From contig NZ_CP035501.1 in NCBI RefSeq assembly GCF_004135585.1, positions 3,729,501-3,793,500 of the forward strand: 64,000 nucleotides of DNA. Reading direction: 5' to 3'. Below are positions 53,824 to 62,714 of this stretch, one piece after another (the stretch's first letter is position 1; each line of letters begins with the position of its first letter). The notes under the pieces were generated by a model. The model saw only the letters and a list, made by a program, of their open reading frames with translations. It did no database searches and was not told the DNA's origin. A program made the translations under genes and the position numbers. Source of the DNA: Sphingosinicella sp. BN140058. GTDB taxonomy: Bacteria; Pseudomonadota; Alphaproteobacteria; Sphingomonadales; Sphingomonadaceae.

Positions 53824-54834
53824 ATGGATCACGTCGGAGAGCCCCGGGCGCAGGCAGGGGCGGGGGAAGATTGCGGCTTTGACCGGCAGGTCCGGACACC
53901 CTTGCTGCTGCACATCGGCTATCACAAGACCGCGTCGACCTGGCTGCAGTCGAACCTGTTCGACGCGCGCGATCAGGGGTTCATGACCGATCCGGCGACT
54001 CCCCGGCACGCGCTGGTCGAGGCGCTCGTCCGACCCGACCCGCTTTTCTACGATCCGGCCGCGGCCGCCGCCGCCTATCGCCCGGCATCCGATCTTGCGC
54101 TGGCGCAAGGGCGCACGCTCGTTCTCAGTCATGAACGCCTGTCGGGTTACCCCTCGTCGGGCGGAAGGGACCGCCAGCTCATCGCCGAGCGCCTCGCCGC
54201 AACCTTTCCCGAGGCGCGGATCCTGATCGTGATCCGCGAGCAGAAGGCGGTCATCCGCTCGATGTACAGCCAGCACGTGACCGACGGCGGCGTCGAGTCG
54301 ATCGAGCATTTCCTGGTCACGCCCGAGCCTCGTCTGTGCCGGAAGCCGAGCTTCTCTCTCGAATATTATTGCTACGACCGGATGCTGGACCTCTACCGGG
54401 GGCTTTTCGGAGCCGAGCGGGTACTGGTGCTTCCTTATGAGCTCCTCGCCCGCGACCCCGCCGCGTTCAGCGCGAGGATCGTCCGGCATTGCGGCGGCGC
54501 GCCGGCGCCGGTGGGAGAAGCGAAGCGCGTCAACGCGGCGCGGCCGCTCCTCATGCAGGCCGTGCAGAGACCGCTCAACATGTTGCTCTACCATAATGAG
54601 CTAAGTCCTGGCGCCTTGCTCCACATCCCCCGCTTCCACAAACGATATGCGCGCCTGCGGCCGCTCTTCGCCGCGCTTTCGCCACGCTTTCTGGAACGCC
54701 GCCTGGACGCACGGCTGCGCAATGTGATCGCCGCCCATGTCGGTGACTTCTATGCCGAGAGCAATGCCCGCACCCAGGATCTGATCGACGTCGACCTGGC
54801 GGCGCTCGGCTACACGGTGGAGGGACGGAAATGA
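53824..54834 (+). CDS. Sulfotransferase family protein (1)
   Basis: A 336-residue cytoplasmic protein. The PAPS 5'-phosphosulfate loop is HIGYHKTASTWLQSNLF (about residues 31-47), and the 3'-phosphate motif is ILIVIREQKAVIRSMYSQH. LVLPYELLARDP is also typical. It should transfer sulfate from PAPS to a sugar hydroxyl. The ATG at 53824 is the closest start before the fold; an unrelated open frame extends far upstream in the same phase. The stop overlaps the next glycosyltransferase start (ATGA), which ties sulfation to polymer assembly. Confidence 0.78.
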   Translation: MDHVGEPRAQAGAGEDCGFDRQVRTPLLLHIGYHKTASTWLQSNLFDARDQGFMTDPATPRHALVEALVRPDPLFYDPAAAAAAYRPASDLALAQGRTLVLSHERLSGYPSSGGRDRQLIAERLAATFPEARILIVIREQKAVIRSMYSQHVTDGGVESIEHFLVTPEPRLCRKPSFSLEYYCYDRMLDLYRGLFGAERVLVLPYELLARDPAAFSARIVRHCGGAPAPVGEAKRVNAARPLLMQAVQRPLNMLLYHNELSPGALLHIPRFHKRYARLRPLFAALSPRFLERRLDARLRNVIAAHVGDFYAESNARTQDLIDVDLAALGYTVEGRK

Positions 54835-55967
54835 TCGCGCAGCCGCCCGGCCGCCGCCATATCGCAATCGTCACCGCCGGGCTCGGCGCAGGCGGCGCGG
54901 AGCGGGTGATCGCGCAGATCTCGGGGAGCTGGGCGGCGGTCGGCGACAAGGTCACGGTGATCAGTTTCGACCGTGGCGAGGACCGTGTCTATCATGGCTT
55001 GCCCGAGCGCGTCGACGTCGTGAAACTCGGGCTTCCGCGACAAGCCGGCGCATCCGGCCTGATCGCGCGGATCCGGGCCCTTCGCTCCGCGCTGCGCAGG
55101 CTGGATCCGGACGTCGTGGTGAGCTTCCTCACCAAGATCAACATCCTGACCCTGATCGCGACCATCGGCCTCCGGGTGCCGGTGGCAGTGGCGGAACGAA
55201 ACAATCCGGAGCGGCAGGATGCCCATTTCCTGTGGCGGCTGACCTCGAGCCTCGTCCATGCCCGTGCGAGCCTCGTCATCTGCCAGACCCAAGGGAGCGT
55301 CCGCTGCATCCCGCGTACGGCCCGCCGCCGCGTGAAGGTGATCCCCAATCCGGTCAGTCCCGCCGACTTCAGGCCGGTGTCGGCCGGAGCACCGGTGCTC
55401 GTCGCCGTCGGGCGCCTGACCCGGCAGAAAGGGTTCGATCTCCTCGTCGACGCCTTTGCCACGATCGCCGACGCTCACCCGGCCTGGGAGCTGCATATCT
55501 GGGGCGAAGGACCCGAGCGAGCCGCGCTCGCCGGGCGGGCCGCGGCGGTCGGATTGTCGTCGAGGATCCTCTTGCGCGGCCTCAGCGCCGAACCGGGAAG
55601 CTGGCTGATCCATGCCGATGCCTTCGTGCTGTCTTCCCGCTACGAAGGCTTCCCCAACGTGCTCGGAGAAGCCCTTGCCGCCGGTCTGCCGGTCGTCGCC
55701 ACCAACTGCGATTTCGGGCCCTCCGACCTCGTCCGGGACGGGCAGAATGGATTGTTGGTCGCCCCGGACGACGTCGCCTCGCTCGCCGCCGGGCTCGATC
55801 GGCTGCTCGGAGACGAAGCACTGCGCGCGCGGCTCCGGACCGAAGCGCCGGAAGCGGCGATCCGGTATGCGCCCGAACGCATCTTCCTCGCATGGAACGA
55901 CGCGGTCACCTCGCTTGGCGGCACTCCGCCGGTGCGCGGCGAATGCCCTCAGCCGAGCGCGGCATAG
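54831..55967 (+). CDS. Family-4 glycosyltransferase
   Basis: A 378-residue GT-B enzyme. IAIVTAGLGAGGAERVIAQI at the start and AVGRLTRQKGFDLLVDAF, IWGEGPERAAL and SSRYEGFPNVLGEALAAGLP in the donor domain match family 4 (GalNAc- and glucose-transferring enzymes of O-antigen loci). The ATG overlaps the sulfotransferase stop in an ATGA junction. The 3' end overlaps the convergent glycosyltransferase by 19 bases. The sugar specificity is unknown. Confidence 0.9.
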   Translation: MIAQPPGRRHIAIVTAGLGAGGAERVIAQISGSWAAVGDKVTVISFDRGEDRVYHGLPERVDVVKLGLPRQAGASGLIARIRALRSALRRLDPDVVVSFLTKINILTLIATIGLRVPVAVAERNNPERQDAHFLWRLTSSLVHARASLVICQTQGSVRCIPRTARRRVKVIPNPVSPADFRPVSAGAPVLVAVGRLTRQKGFDLLVDAFATIADAHPAWELHIWGEGPERAALAGRAAAVGLSSRILLRGLSAEPGSWLIHADAFVLSSRYEGFPNVLGEALAAGLPVVATNCDFGPSDLVRDGQNGLLVAPDDVASLAAGLDRLLGDEALRARLRTEAPEAAIRYAPERIFLAWNDAVTSLGGTPPVRGECPQPSAA

Positions 55968-57115
55968 AGTTCCGCGACGCGGGCGCAATGATGCTCCTGG
56001 CCGAAGCGGGTCATGGCATCCTCCCGGGCCAGGCCGGCAAGCCGCGCCGCGAGAGCGGGATCGTCCGCAAGCGCGCAACAGGCCTCCGCGAGCGCGGATG
56101 AATCCTCGGGCGGGACGAGAAAGCCGAGCGCGCCGTTCCGCAATGCCTCGACATTGCCTCCTGAGCGGGTCGCCACGATCGGGGTGCCGACCAGCATGGC
56201 CTCGACCAGTGTTCGCCCGAACGGTTCGCCGATCGCGGGGACGACGAGCTGGTCGCAAGCCGCGATCCATTCGGCGCCCGGAGAGCGATACCCCATCAGC
56301 CGCACGACGTCTTCGGCTCCGGCTTCTTCGATCCGGCTCCTCATGGCGGCCTCCATTCCCGGCTCCTCCGGGCATCCGAACATCAAGCCGGCCACCGGCC
56401 GGTGCGAGCGCAGGTCCCTGATCCGCGCGATGGTGTCGATGAAGGCGAGGGGGCGCTTGCGGTGAATGAAGCTGCCGAAATAGCCGAGGACCAATGTGTC
56501 CTGCGGCAACCCCGTCTCCTCGATCAGTGCCGCCCTGGCGCGCACCCGATCGGGCCGGATCGAGGTGTCGAACGGGCTGTGCAGCACTTCGGCCTTGCCC
56601 GCCGCCGACCAGAGGCCCGGCGCCGGGAGCGCGAAGGTCGAGACCGCGAGCACCCGGTCGGCCAGCAAGGGTGCGAGCAGCCGCAGGCCGCGCGCGGAGG
56701 GATCACCGCGATGGTGCCATACCAGACGGGCTCCGGCGAGGCGGGCGGCCAGGGCCCAACTCGCATGGGTGCGCCCGTCATTGCTGTGAACGATGTCGAC
56801 TCCGTGGCGGCGCAGGAAGCGGACCTTGGCGCCGAGGCCCGCCATCGCCTGCAAGGCCTCCCTCGCGCCGACCCGCCCGCCTGGCCCGGGCGGTCCCGCC
56901 TGCGCCTCGGGGCTTGGCAGGATCTCCTCACCCGCGAACAGCCGGGCGATGGCGCCGTCGCCGACCTGAGGCACGACGAGAATGCGGAGTCGCAGGCGAT
57001 CGAGACCGGCGAGGAGGCCGAGCACCGATATGTGGCTGCCGCCGACCGTGTCGCCGGTGAAGGGGAAGCAGATCGTCCGGCGGCCGCTCGTCGCCGATCC
57101 GCCCGGCCTGGTCAT
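55949..57115 (-). CDS. Family-4-like glycosyltransferase
   Basis: A 388-residue GT-B transferase. ICFPFTGDTVGGSHISVLGL near the start and DIVHSNDGRTHASWALAARL in the acceptor domain precede the donor site LVVPAIGEPFGRTLVEAMLV (EX7E). The ATG at 57115 overlaps the UDP-glucose dehydrogenase stop in an ATGA junction, so the two are coexpressed. A glucuronosyl role is an attractive but unproven guess from that coupling. Confidence 0.87.
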   Translation of the reverse strand: MTRPGGSATSGRRTICFPFTGDTVGGSHISVLGLLAGLDRLRLRILVVPQVGDGAIARLFAGEEILPSPEAQAGPPGPGGRVGAREALQAMAGLGAKVRFLRRHGVDIVHSNDGRTHASWALAARLAGARLVWHHRGDPSARGLRLLAPLLADRVLAVSTFALPAPGLWSAAGKAEVLHSPFDTSIRPDRVRARAALIEETGLPQDTLVLGYFGSFIHRKRPLAFIDTIARIRDLRSHRPVAGLMFGCPEEPGMEAAMRSRIEEAGAEDVVRLMGYRSPGAEWIAACDQLVVPAIGEPFGRTLVEAMLVGTPIVATRSGGNVEALRNGALGFLVPPEDSSALAEACCALADDPALAARLAGLAREDAMTRFGQEHHCARVAELYAALG

Positions 57116-58491
57116 CGCGCGGCGCTCACCATGGCCGTGCGCGGCTCCGGCATGCGCTCGAATGCAGCGTCCGCCGCTTGCGGAGCGGCGCTCGTCCCGA
57201 TCGCGCTGTAGGCAAAGCCGGCGGCTGCCGCCGCGTCGCGGCGATAGATGTTGCGCAGGTCGATCAGGCACCGGCGGCGCATGACGGCGCCGAGCCGTTC
57301 AAGGTCGAGGGCCCGGAACACGTCCCATTCCGTGACGATGGCAACGGCATCCGCGCCTTCGGCCGCCTCGTAGGGATCTGCAGCCATGGTGGCCCCGGGC
57401 ACCAGCAGGCGCGCGGCATCCATCCCTTCGGGATCGTAGGCGCGGACTTCGACCCCGGCATCTTCCAGGGCCTGGATGATCGCGATCGACGGCGAGTCCC
57501 GCATGTCGTCGGTGTTGGGCTTGAAGGTCAGGCCGAGCACCGCAACCCGGCTGCCCCGTGCCGGGCGTCCGAGCGCCCGGATGATCCTCCGGCCCATTGC
57601 CCGCTTGCGGGCGTCGTTCACGGCGGCCACCGCCTCCACGACCCGCAGCGGCGTCTCATGGTCCTGTGCGGTCTTGAGCAAAGCGAGCGTGTCCTTGGGG
57701 AAGCAGGATCCGCCGTAACCGGGGCCGGCGTGGAGGAATTTGGCGCCGATCCGGTTATCGAGGCCCATCCCGTGCGCGACATTCTGGACGTCGGCGCCGA
57801 CCGCCTCGCAGAGATCGGCAAGCTCGTTGATGAAGGTGATCTTGGTCGCGAGAAACGCATTGGCGGCATATTTGGTGAGCTCGGCGCAGCGACGACCCAT
57901 TCGTACCACCGGCGAGCGGTTGAGGAAGAGGGGGCGATAGACTTCCTCCATTACCGCCGCCGCACGGGCGCTTTCCGCGCCGATCACGATCCGGTCGGGC
58001 CGCTTGAAATCGCTGATCGCGGCGCCCTCCCGGAGGAATTCGGGATTGGACACGACGTCGAACTCCGCATCCGGCGCGACGTCGCGCAGGATCGCCTCGA
58101 CCTCGTCGCCCGTGCCGACCGGAACCGTCGACTTGGTCACGATCACCGTATAGCCGGCCAGGTTGCTGCCGATCTCGCGGGCGGCCGCATGAACGTGGCT
58201 GAGATCGGCGTGGCCGTCGCCGCGCCGCGACGGCGTTCCGACCGCGATGAAGACGACGTCCGCGCCGGCGACGGCGGACGCCAGCTCGAGCTCGAACCGG
58301 AGGCGGCCCGAACTGGCGTTGCGCATCACCAGTTTCTCGAGGCCGGGCTCGTAGATCGGCATTCGGCCATGCTTGAGCGCCGCGACCCTGTCGACGTCCT
58401 TGTCGACGCAGGTGACGTCATGGCCGAAGTCGGCGAAGCAGGCTGCCGAAACGAGGCCGACATAGCCGGCGCCCACGATCGTGATGCGCAT
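57112..58491 (-). CDS. ugd: UDP-glucose 6-dehydrogenase
   Basis: A 459-residue enzyme that oxidises UDP-glucose to UDP-glucuronate. The NAD-binding start is MRITIVGAGYVGLVSAACFA. The catalytic cysteine lies in GPGYGGSCFPKDT. LKTAQDHETPLRVVEAVAAV and VAVLGLTFKPNTDDMRDSP are further signatures. It implies that the exopolysaccharide contains glucuronic acid or a derivative such as galacturonate. The start at 58491 lies just past the lyase stop on the same strand, with a one-base gap. Confidence 0.95.
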   Translation of the reverse strand: MRITIVGAGYVGLVSAACFADFGHDVTCVDKDVDRVAALKHGRMPIYEPGLEKLVMRNASSGRLRFELELASAVAGADVVFIAVGTPSRRGDGHADLSHVHAAAREIGSNLAGYTVIVTKSTVPVGTGDEVEAILRDVAPDAEFDVVSNPEFLREGAAISDFKRPDRIVIGAESARAAAVMEEVYRPLFLNRSPVVRMGRRCAELTKYAANAFLATKITFINELADLCEAVGADVQNVAHGMGLDNRIGAKFLHAGPGYGGSCFPKDTLALLKTAQDHETPLRVVEAVAAVNDARKRAMGRRIIRALGRPARGSRVAVLGLTFKPNTDDMRDSPSIAIIQALEDAGVEVRAYDPEGMDAARLLVPGATMAADPYEAAEGADAVAIVTEWDVFRALDLERLGAVMRRRCLIDLRNIYRRDAAAAAGFAYSAIGTSAAPQAADAAFERMPEPRTAMVSAAR

Positions 58492-58492
58492 C

Positions 58493-59911
58493 TCATGAAT
58501 CTCCTTGAAGCGAGGGTCGGGCGCTGGATGGCGGGGCGGCGGTCAGCCGCCGGTGAAGGTGATCGAGGAATTCGTCGAGATTGTAGTCGCCGTCCTCGTC
58601 GGCATCGCCCCAGGCATCGGGTCGCTGCGGGTCGGTGCGCATTTGCCGTTCCCAGTCGTCGGCCATGCCGTCCCGGTCCTGGTCCGGATACGGGGCGGTG
58701 GCGTCGCTCGTCGGCGGGATCGAGCCGGGCGCGGTCTTGATCCTGCCGCGCCGCGTCCGCACGTCCTCGATCACGCGCCTGTCGATGTCGTCGCGCGGGA
58801 AGGCGCCGGCCCCGGCGAGCACGCGCCCATAGGCCTGGTCCGGCGTCAGCGGCACGATCGTCATCGGACAGGGCGGCTGCGCCACCGTGGCGGGCGCAAG
58901 CAGCGGCGAGGTATGGACGAACTTGCCGTCGAAGCGGTTGTCCCAGAGATAGATTCTGGACAGGCCCTTGGCACCGATGATCTCGCGATCGATCCCGACC
59001 GCATGGCGCGCGGTATTGGGGCCGCCGCGGAAGTAATTTCCGGCGATGGCCACCGGCGTTCCGCCATAGCTTTCCCAGACTTCGGCAAATTGGGAGTTCG
59101 CATTGTAGAAGACGTTGTTGATCACCTCGACGCAGGATCGCGGCTCGAAATTGATGTCGGGATTCCGGTCGCCGCTGTGCGCGCACAAATTGCCGATGAA
59201 GCTGACATTTTGCGGCCCGTCCGGGTCGCTGCCGAGCAAGGCGCATTTGTCGTGCGGCGGTATGCCTTCCGCGAAGATCGACCAGCTGATCGTCACCCGG
59301 TCATTGTCGCCATAGGGATTGACCAGCTCGTCGCGAGCCCAGCTGCCGCTGACATGATCGAGAATGACGTTGCGGCTGTTCTCGATGGTGAAGGCATCCT
59401 CGCCGGCGGGATCGGGGCCGAACGTGTCGAGCCGCACCCGCACGTGGCGGATCACGACGTCATGGGTGCCCTTGACGATGATCGGGGTGCGGCCGGCACC
59501 GTCGGCGCTGTTGGCGATGGTGATCCCGATGCCCGGCGCCGTTTGTCCGGCGATGGTCAGATAGGGGTTCTTGATCGCCGGCGAGGCGCCTTCGAACCGG
59601 ATGATCCCGCTCACCCGGAACACGCAAACTCGGGGGCCTTCCTCCTCGATGCAGCGCCTCAGCGTGCCCGGCCCGCGATCGGTCAGGCTGTCGACATAGA
59701 GGATCCGGCCGCCGCGGCCGCCCCGGCTGGTCGCGCCATGACCGATCGCCCCGGGAAAGGCGAGCTCGCCGGAAACTGGTGCCGGGGGCGGCGGCGCCGC
59801 GGCCTCGGTCGGCTCGGAACAGGATGGCAGCAGGGCCAATGCGAGAGCAAGCAGTGGCCGCTCATAGCGGGATTGGCGAAGGGCTGCATGAGGGGCGGGG
59901 CGGCTCGGCAT
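58493..59911 (-). CDS. Beta-helix polysaccharide lyase-like lipoprotein in the biosynthetic operon
   Basis: A 472-residue protein. A hydrophobic start with LALALALLPSCSE could be a lipoprotein signal (cysteine after LPS). The beta-helix shows LTIAGQTAPGIGITIANSAD, VVIRHVRVRLDTFG and NVILDHVSGSWARDELV, distantly like the twin lyases at 40658 and 47617. A C-terminal calcium loop (YPDQDRDGMADDWE, GDADEDGDYNLDEFLDHL) follows. Lyases in export operons (such as AlgL) trim or clear the polymer from the periplasm. It lies between the barrel gene and ugd with gaps of seven bases and one base. Confidence 0.78.
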   Translation of the reverse strand: MPSRPAPHAALRQSRYERPLLALALALLPSCSEPTEAAAPPPPAPVSGELAFPGAIGHGATSRGGRGGRILYVDSLTDRGPGTLRRCIEEEGPRVCVFRVSGIIRFEGASPAIKNPYLTIAGQTAPGIGITIANSADGAGRTPIIVKGTHDVVIRHVRVRLDTFGPDPAGEDAFTIENSRNVILDHVSGSWARDELVNPYGDNDRVTISWSIFAEGIPPHDKCALLGSDPDGPQNVSFIGNLCAHSGDRNPDINFEPRSCVEVINNVFYNANSQFAEVWESYGGTPVAIAGNYFRGGPNTARHAVGIDREIIGAKGLSRIYLWDNRFDGKFVHTSPLLAPATVAQPPCPMTIVPLTPDQAYGRVLAGAGAFPRDDIDRRVIEDVRTRRGRIKTAPGSIPPTSDATAPYPDQDRDGMADDWERQMRTDPQRPDAWGDADEDGDYNLDEFLDHLHRRLTAAPPSSARPSLQGDS

Positions 59912-59918
59912 CACGCGC

Positions 59919-61151
59919 TCAGAATTGCAGCCTGAGCTCGAGCGCGCCGCGGAAACGCTCGAAGTCATCGCCCGGACGGCTGCTTTCGCGGTCGGCGTAG
60001 CGGCCGCTGAGCGCGACTGCGACGCGGCGGTTGACGAGATATTCGACCTCGCCATAGCCGCCGAGCGTCTTCTCGACGACGCTGGTGCCAAGAAATGCCG
60101 ATCGGCGATAGACGAGGCCACCCTGCCAGTGGAGGTTGCGCCGGGCCTCCTGCTGGATGCCGAGGCGCACACGCGTGTCCTCCCGCGCATAAGCGCCGCT
60201 GCGGACTGTGGCAGCGTCTCCGTGGAAGCCGTCGAGGGTGAAAGCGAGCCGCGCCCGCGGCTGGTAGATGAGCGCGGCCTGCGCCGAAAAGCCCGTCCGG
60301 GCGGAAAGCGTAGGATCCTGGGGATTGAACCTGAAGATGCCGGCTCCGGCTTCCCCCCGGAGCACGCCGCCCGGATCGATCGCGATCCCGATCCTGCCGC
60401 CGGTGGTCGCGGAATCGCGATCGACGCCGCTGGCGTCCCGGGCAAGCGCGAAGTCGCGGCGATTGTAGAACAGCTCCGCGAAGGCGCTGCTGAGATCGCT
60501 CAGCAGGTAGCGGATCCGGCCGCTGAGCGAGAGGCTGTCATGGTCGCGCTCGCGATCGACCGCGCTGACATGATCGAAGCGGGCGCCGGTCCCGCGAATC
60601 CGGAAGCCGATCCGGGTTCCCGTCCGGTTATAGCCGAACTCGGCACGCGAGATGTCGATCAGCCGGGGGCCGGTGGTCGGCGTGGTGCGCGCCTCGGGAT
60701 CGCCGCGCGATTCGACCGCGCGTTCGTAGGAAGCCAGAGCAGTGATGGAGTCGGTCGCCCGCAGCCGGAACTCGCCGGTCGCGCCGATGCTTGCCGCCGT
60801 CGAATCCTCCGTGGTGACGTCGAAGAAGCGCTCCGCCCGGGCATTGGCCCACCCGGTCAGCCGATAGCGATCCTTGTCGAGCACCGCGGTCACGGCCGGC
60901 GCGATGACGACCTTGAAATCGGACGTGACATCGTGCGACTGGGCATAGACATTGCTGTCATATTCGAGGCGAACGTCGCCGTTGAAGAAAAGCCGGGTGT
61001 CGCCCACGGTCACCGGCGTGCGCGGATAATCACTCTCGGCGGTGCCGATCACCGGCGTTGCGCGGCTGAGCTCCTGCGCATCGCCGAGCGCGGGTGCCAC
61101 CAGGGCGAGCGTGGCAGCCGAAAGAGCGAGCGGGCCGGTGACGCGCTTCAT
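59919..61151 (-). CDS. Outer-membrane beta-barrel protein of the exopolysaccharide locus
   Basis: A 410-residue protein with signal peptide MKRVTGPLALSAATLALVAP. The mature part is made of regular amphipathic strands and ends in FERFRGALELRLQF, the terminal-phenylalanine signature of outer-membrane barrels. It resembles the BBP2-type barrels found next to wza in sphingomonad and other exopolysaccharide loci. It may form or stabilise an export pore. It starts four bases after the Wza-like gene on the same strand. Confidence 0.75.
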   Translation of the reverse strand: MKRVTGPLALSAATLALVAPALGDAQELSRATPVIGTAESDYPRTPVTVGDTRLFFNGDVRLEYDSNVYAQSHDVTSDFKVVIAPAVTAVLDKDRYRLTGWANARAERFFDVTTEDSTAASIGATGEFRLRATDSITALASYERAVESRGDPEARTTPTTGPRLIDISRAEFGYNRTGTRIGFRIRGTGARFDHVSAVDRERDHDSLSLSGRIRYLLSDLSSAFAELFYNRRDFALARDASGVDRDSATTGGRIGIAIDPGGVLRGEAGAGIFRFNPQDPTLSARTGFSAQAALIYQPRARLAFTLDGFHGDAATVRSGAYAREDTRVRLGIQQEARRNLHWQGGLVYRRSAFLGTSVVEKTLGGYGEVEYLVNRRVAVALSGRYADRESSRPGDDFERFRGALELRLQF

Positions 61152-61155
61152 CCGC

Positions 61156-61734
61156 TCAGAACCACTTCTCGTAGACAACGATCGTGTCGCCCGGCATCAC
61201 CCAGGAGGTATCCGAGGCACGCGTGGTCACCGGCCGTCCGCCGACCACCCGGGTGATCGCAACCCGCCCCTGGACGGCGCGATAGGTGTAGCCGCCCGCG
61301 GCGGAGACGGCGGCGAGCACCGCCATGCCGGGGCGGAACTGATATTCGCCCGGATTCCGGACCTCTCCGGTGACGTAGACCGGCCGCAGCTTGACCGGCT
61401 GGATGCTGACGCTCGGTGCAACGAGATATTCGCCTGCGACCAGCTTAGCGGCGATCGACTTCTCGAGTTCGCTGACGGTGAGGCCGGCCGCCGGTACCGC
61501 GCCAAGCACCGGCAGCGAAAGCTCGCCGCGGTCGTTGATCGCATAGGTGGTATTGCCTGTAGGGTCGGTGCCGCTCAGGCCCGGCACGACGATCCGAAGC
61601 TCGTCGCCGGTGCCAAGCCGGAACTCGGCCGCCTCTGCACCGGCGAGCTGCGGAAGGTCGCCAAGGCCGCTCGAACAGGAAGCGGCAAGCAACAGTGCCG
61701 CGGCACAAAGGACTTTCAAACCTGGACCGGGCAT
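61156..61734 (-). CDS. Wza/GumB-like polysaccharide export lipoprotein
   Basis: A 192-residue lipoprotein; the lipobox is LLAASC. The polysaccharide-export domain (FRLGTGDELRIVVPGLSG, YAINDRGELSLPVLGAVPAA) is followed by one SLBB-like unit (VYVTGEVRNPGEYQFRPGM) and the terminal MPGDTIVVYEKWF. It is short, like GumB, and lacks the C-terminal helix of Wza, so the adjacent beta-barrel may supply the outer-membrane pore. No Wzc kinase is in the window. Confidence 0.88.
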   Translation of the reverse strand: MPGPGLKVLCAAALLLAASCSSGLGDLPQLAGAEAAEFRLGTGDELRIVVPGLSGTDPTGNTTYAINDRGELSLPVLGAVPAAGLTVSELEKSIAAKLVAGEYLVAPSVSIQPVKLRPVYVTGEVRNPGEYQFRPGMAVLAAVSAAGGYTYRAVQGRVAITRVVGGRPVTTRASDTSWVMPGDTIVVYEKWF

Positions 61735-61850
61735 CTGACATCTCCAACTCGGATCGGGCGCCTAGAAGACTAGACCCCGCGCCGCCGATTCGGGCTGGGG
61801 ATTCCGGTCCCTGGTCTGACCAAAAGGAGCATCCGCCTGCCTCGAAATGG

Positions 61851-62714
61851 CTAGCCTGCCGCCGCCCGACGGGGCGGGGCGAGGTCGATCCCGACCCAGG
61901 GGCCGAGTTCCCGCCCGATGAGCTCGGACAATTGGACGACGTCGTCCGCATAATAATCCATCAGGGCCTGACGGAGGACGGGGGTGAGCGGGGGATAGGC
62001 GATTTCCCGGGCGAGAAGCCCCCGGACCCTCGTGAACATGGCGTTGTTCCGCAACGGCTTCACGGCGCCCTTCAGCGGCTTGAGGAGGCGGCGCATGCCC
62101 AGCGGCAGGAAGCGTTCGGAAGCATCGTTGAAGCGGCGCGCGCCGGAGGACGGGGAATAGACTTCCGGGGCTCCGATGTGCCGGCAGACGGAACGCACCG
62201 TGTCCTCCGGACTGTTCCGCACGTCCTCGTACAGCAACACCTTGATCTGGTGCCTCGGGAAATGGTCGAACCAGCGCCTCAGATGCTTCGCGTAGAGGCC
62301 GTCTTCCAGAAAGCGGCGATGGTCGCGATTCGCGGGGGTGAGGTGAAGCTCCGGCCCGCCCCGGATCGTGCCTCTCCGGTACAGCATCTTGTAGTCCGAA
62401 TAAGCGCGCTCCACGGGGTTGCGAAGCTGGACCACAAGCGGAACGCCGGGCAGCGCCCTGGCGAGGCGGGCCGGTGCCTGCGGGTGCGCCAGATAATCCG
62501 CCGACTTCTCGCCGAGCAGCTGGCCGGGCGCCGCGCCCCTGAAGAAGTCCGCGTAGAAGGCGAACCCGCGTTGATAGTCGCGGCTGAAGAAATGGGGCTC
62601 CGGGTCGGGCAGGTAGACGCCGGGATTGGCCTGCAGCTGGCCGTGCAGCCAGGTCGTTGCGCCTTTCACCGCACCAATGATCACGAAGTCGGGCAGAATG
62701 AGAGTGTCGGTCAT
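61851..62714 (-). CDS. Sulfotransferase domain protein (2)
   Basis: A 287-residue protein. The PAPS loop is FVIIGAVKGATTWLHGQLQ, and the 3'-phosphate site is VVQLRNPVERAYSDYKML. LPDPEPHFFSRDYQRG and YEDVRNSPEDTV also match heparan- or carbohydrate-type sulfotransferases. It is unrelated in detail to the first sulfotransferase, so the polymer may be sulfated at two positions. The ATG at 62714 overlaps the DegT stop in an ATGA junction. Confidence 0.83.
   Translation of the reverse strand: MTDTLILPDFVIIGAVKGATTWLHGQLQANPGVYLPDPEPHFFSRDYQRGFAFYADFFRGAAPGQLLGEKSADYLAHPQAPARLARALPGVPLVVQLRNPVERAYSDYKMLYRRGTIRGGPELHLTPANRDHRRFLEDGLYAKHLRRWFDHFPRHQIKVLLYEDVRNSPEDTVRSVCRHIGAPEVYSPSSGARRFNDASERFLPLGMRRLLKPLKGAVKPLRNNAMFTRVRGLLAREIAYPPLTPVLRQALMDYYADDVVQLSELIGRELGPWVGIDLAPPRRAAAG

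Noticed and set aside
52651..54834. A 727-residue plus-strand frame that could suggest a fusion to the sulfotransferase
   Set aside because: The first 390 residues lie opposite the glycosyltransferase gene and have shadow composition. The sulfotransferase fold starts after 53824.
58493..60445. A 650-residue frame extending the third lyase
   Set aside because: The extra N-terminal 178 residues overlap the beta-barrel gene in another frame and are Ser/Arg-rich. The hydrophobic signal begins at 59911.
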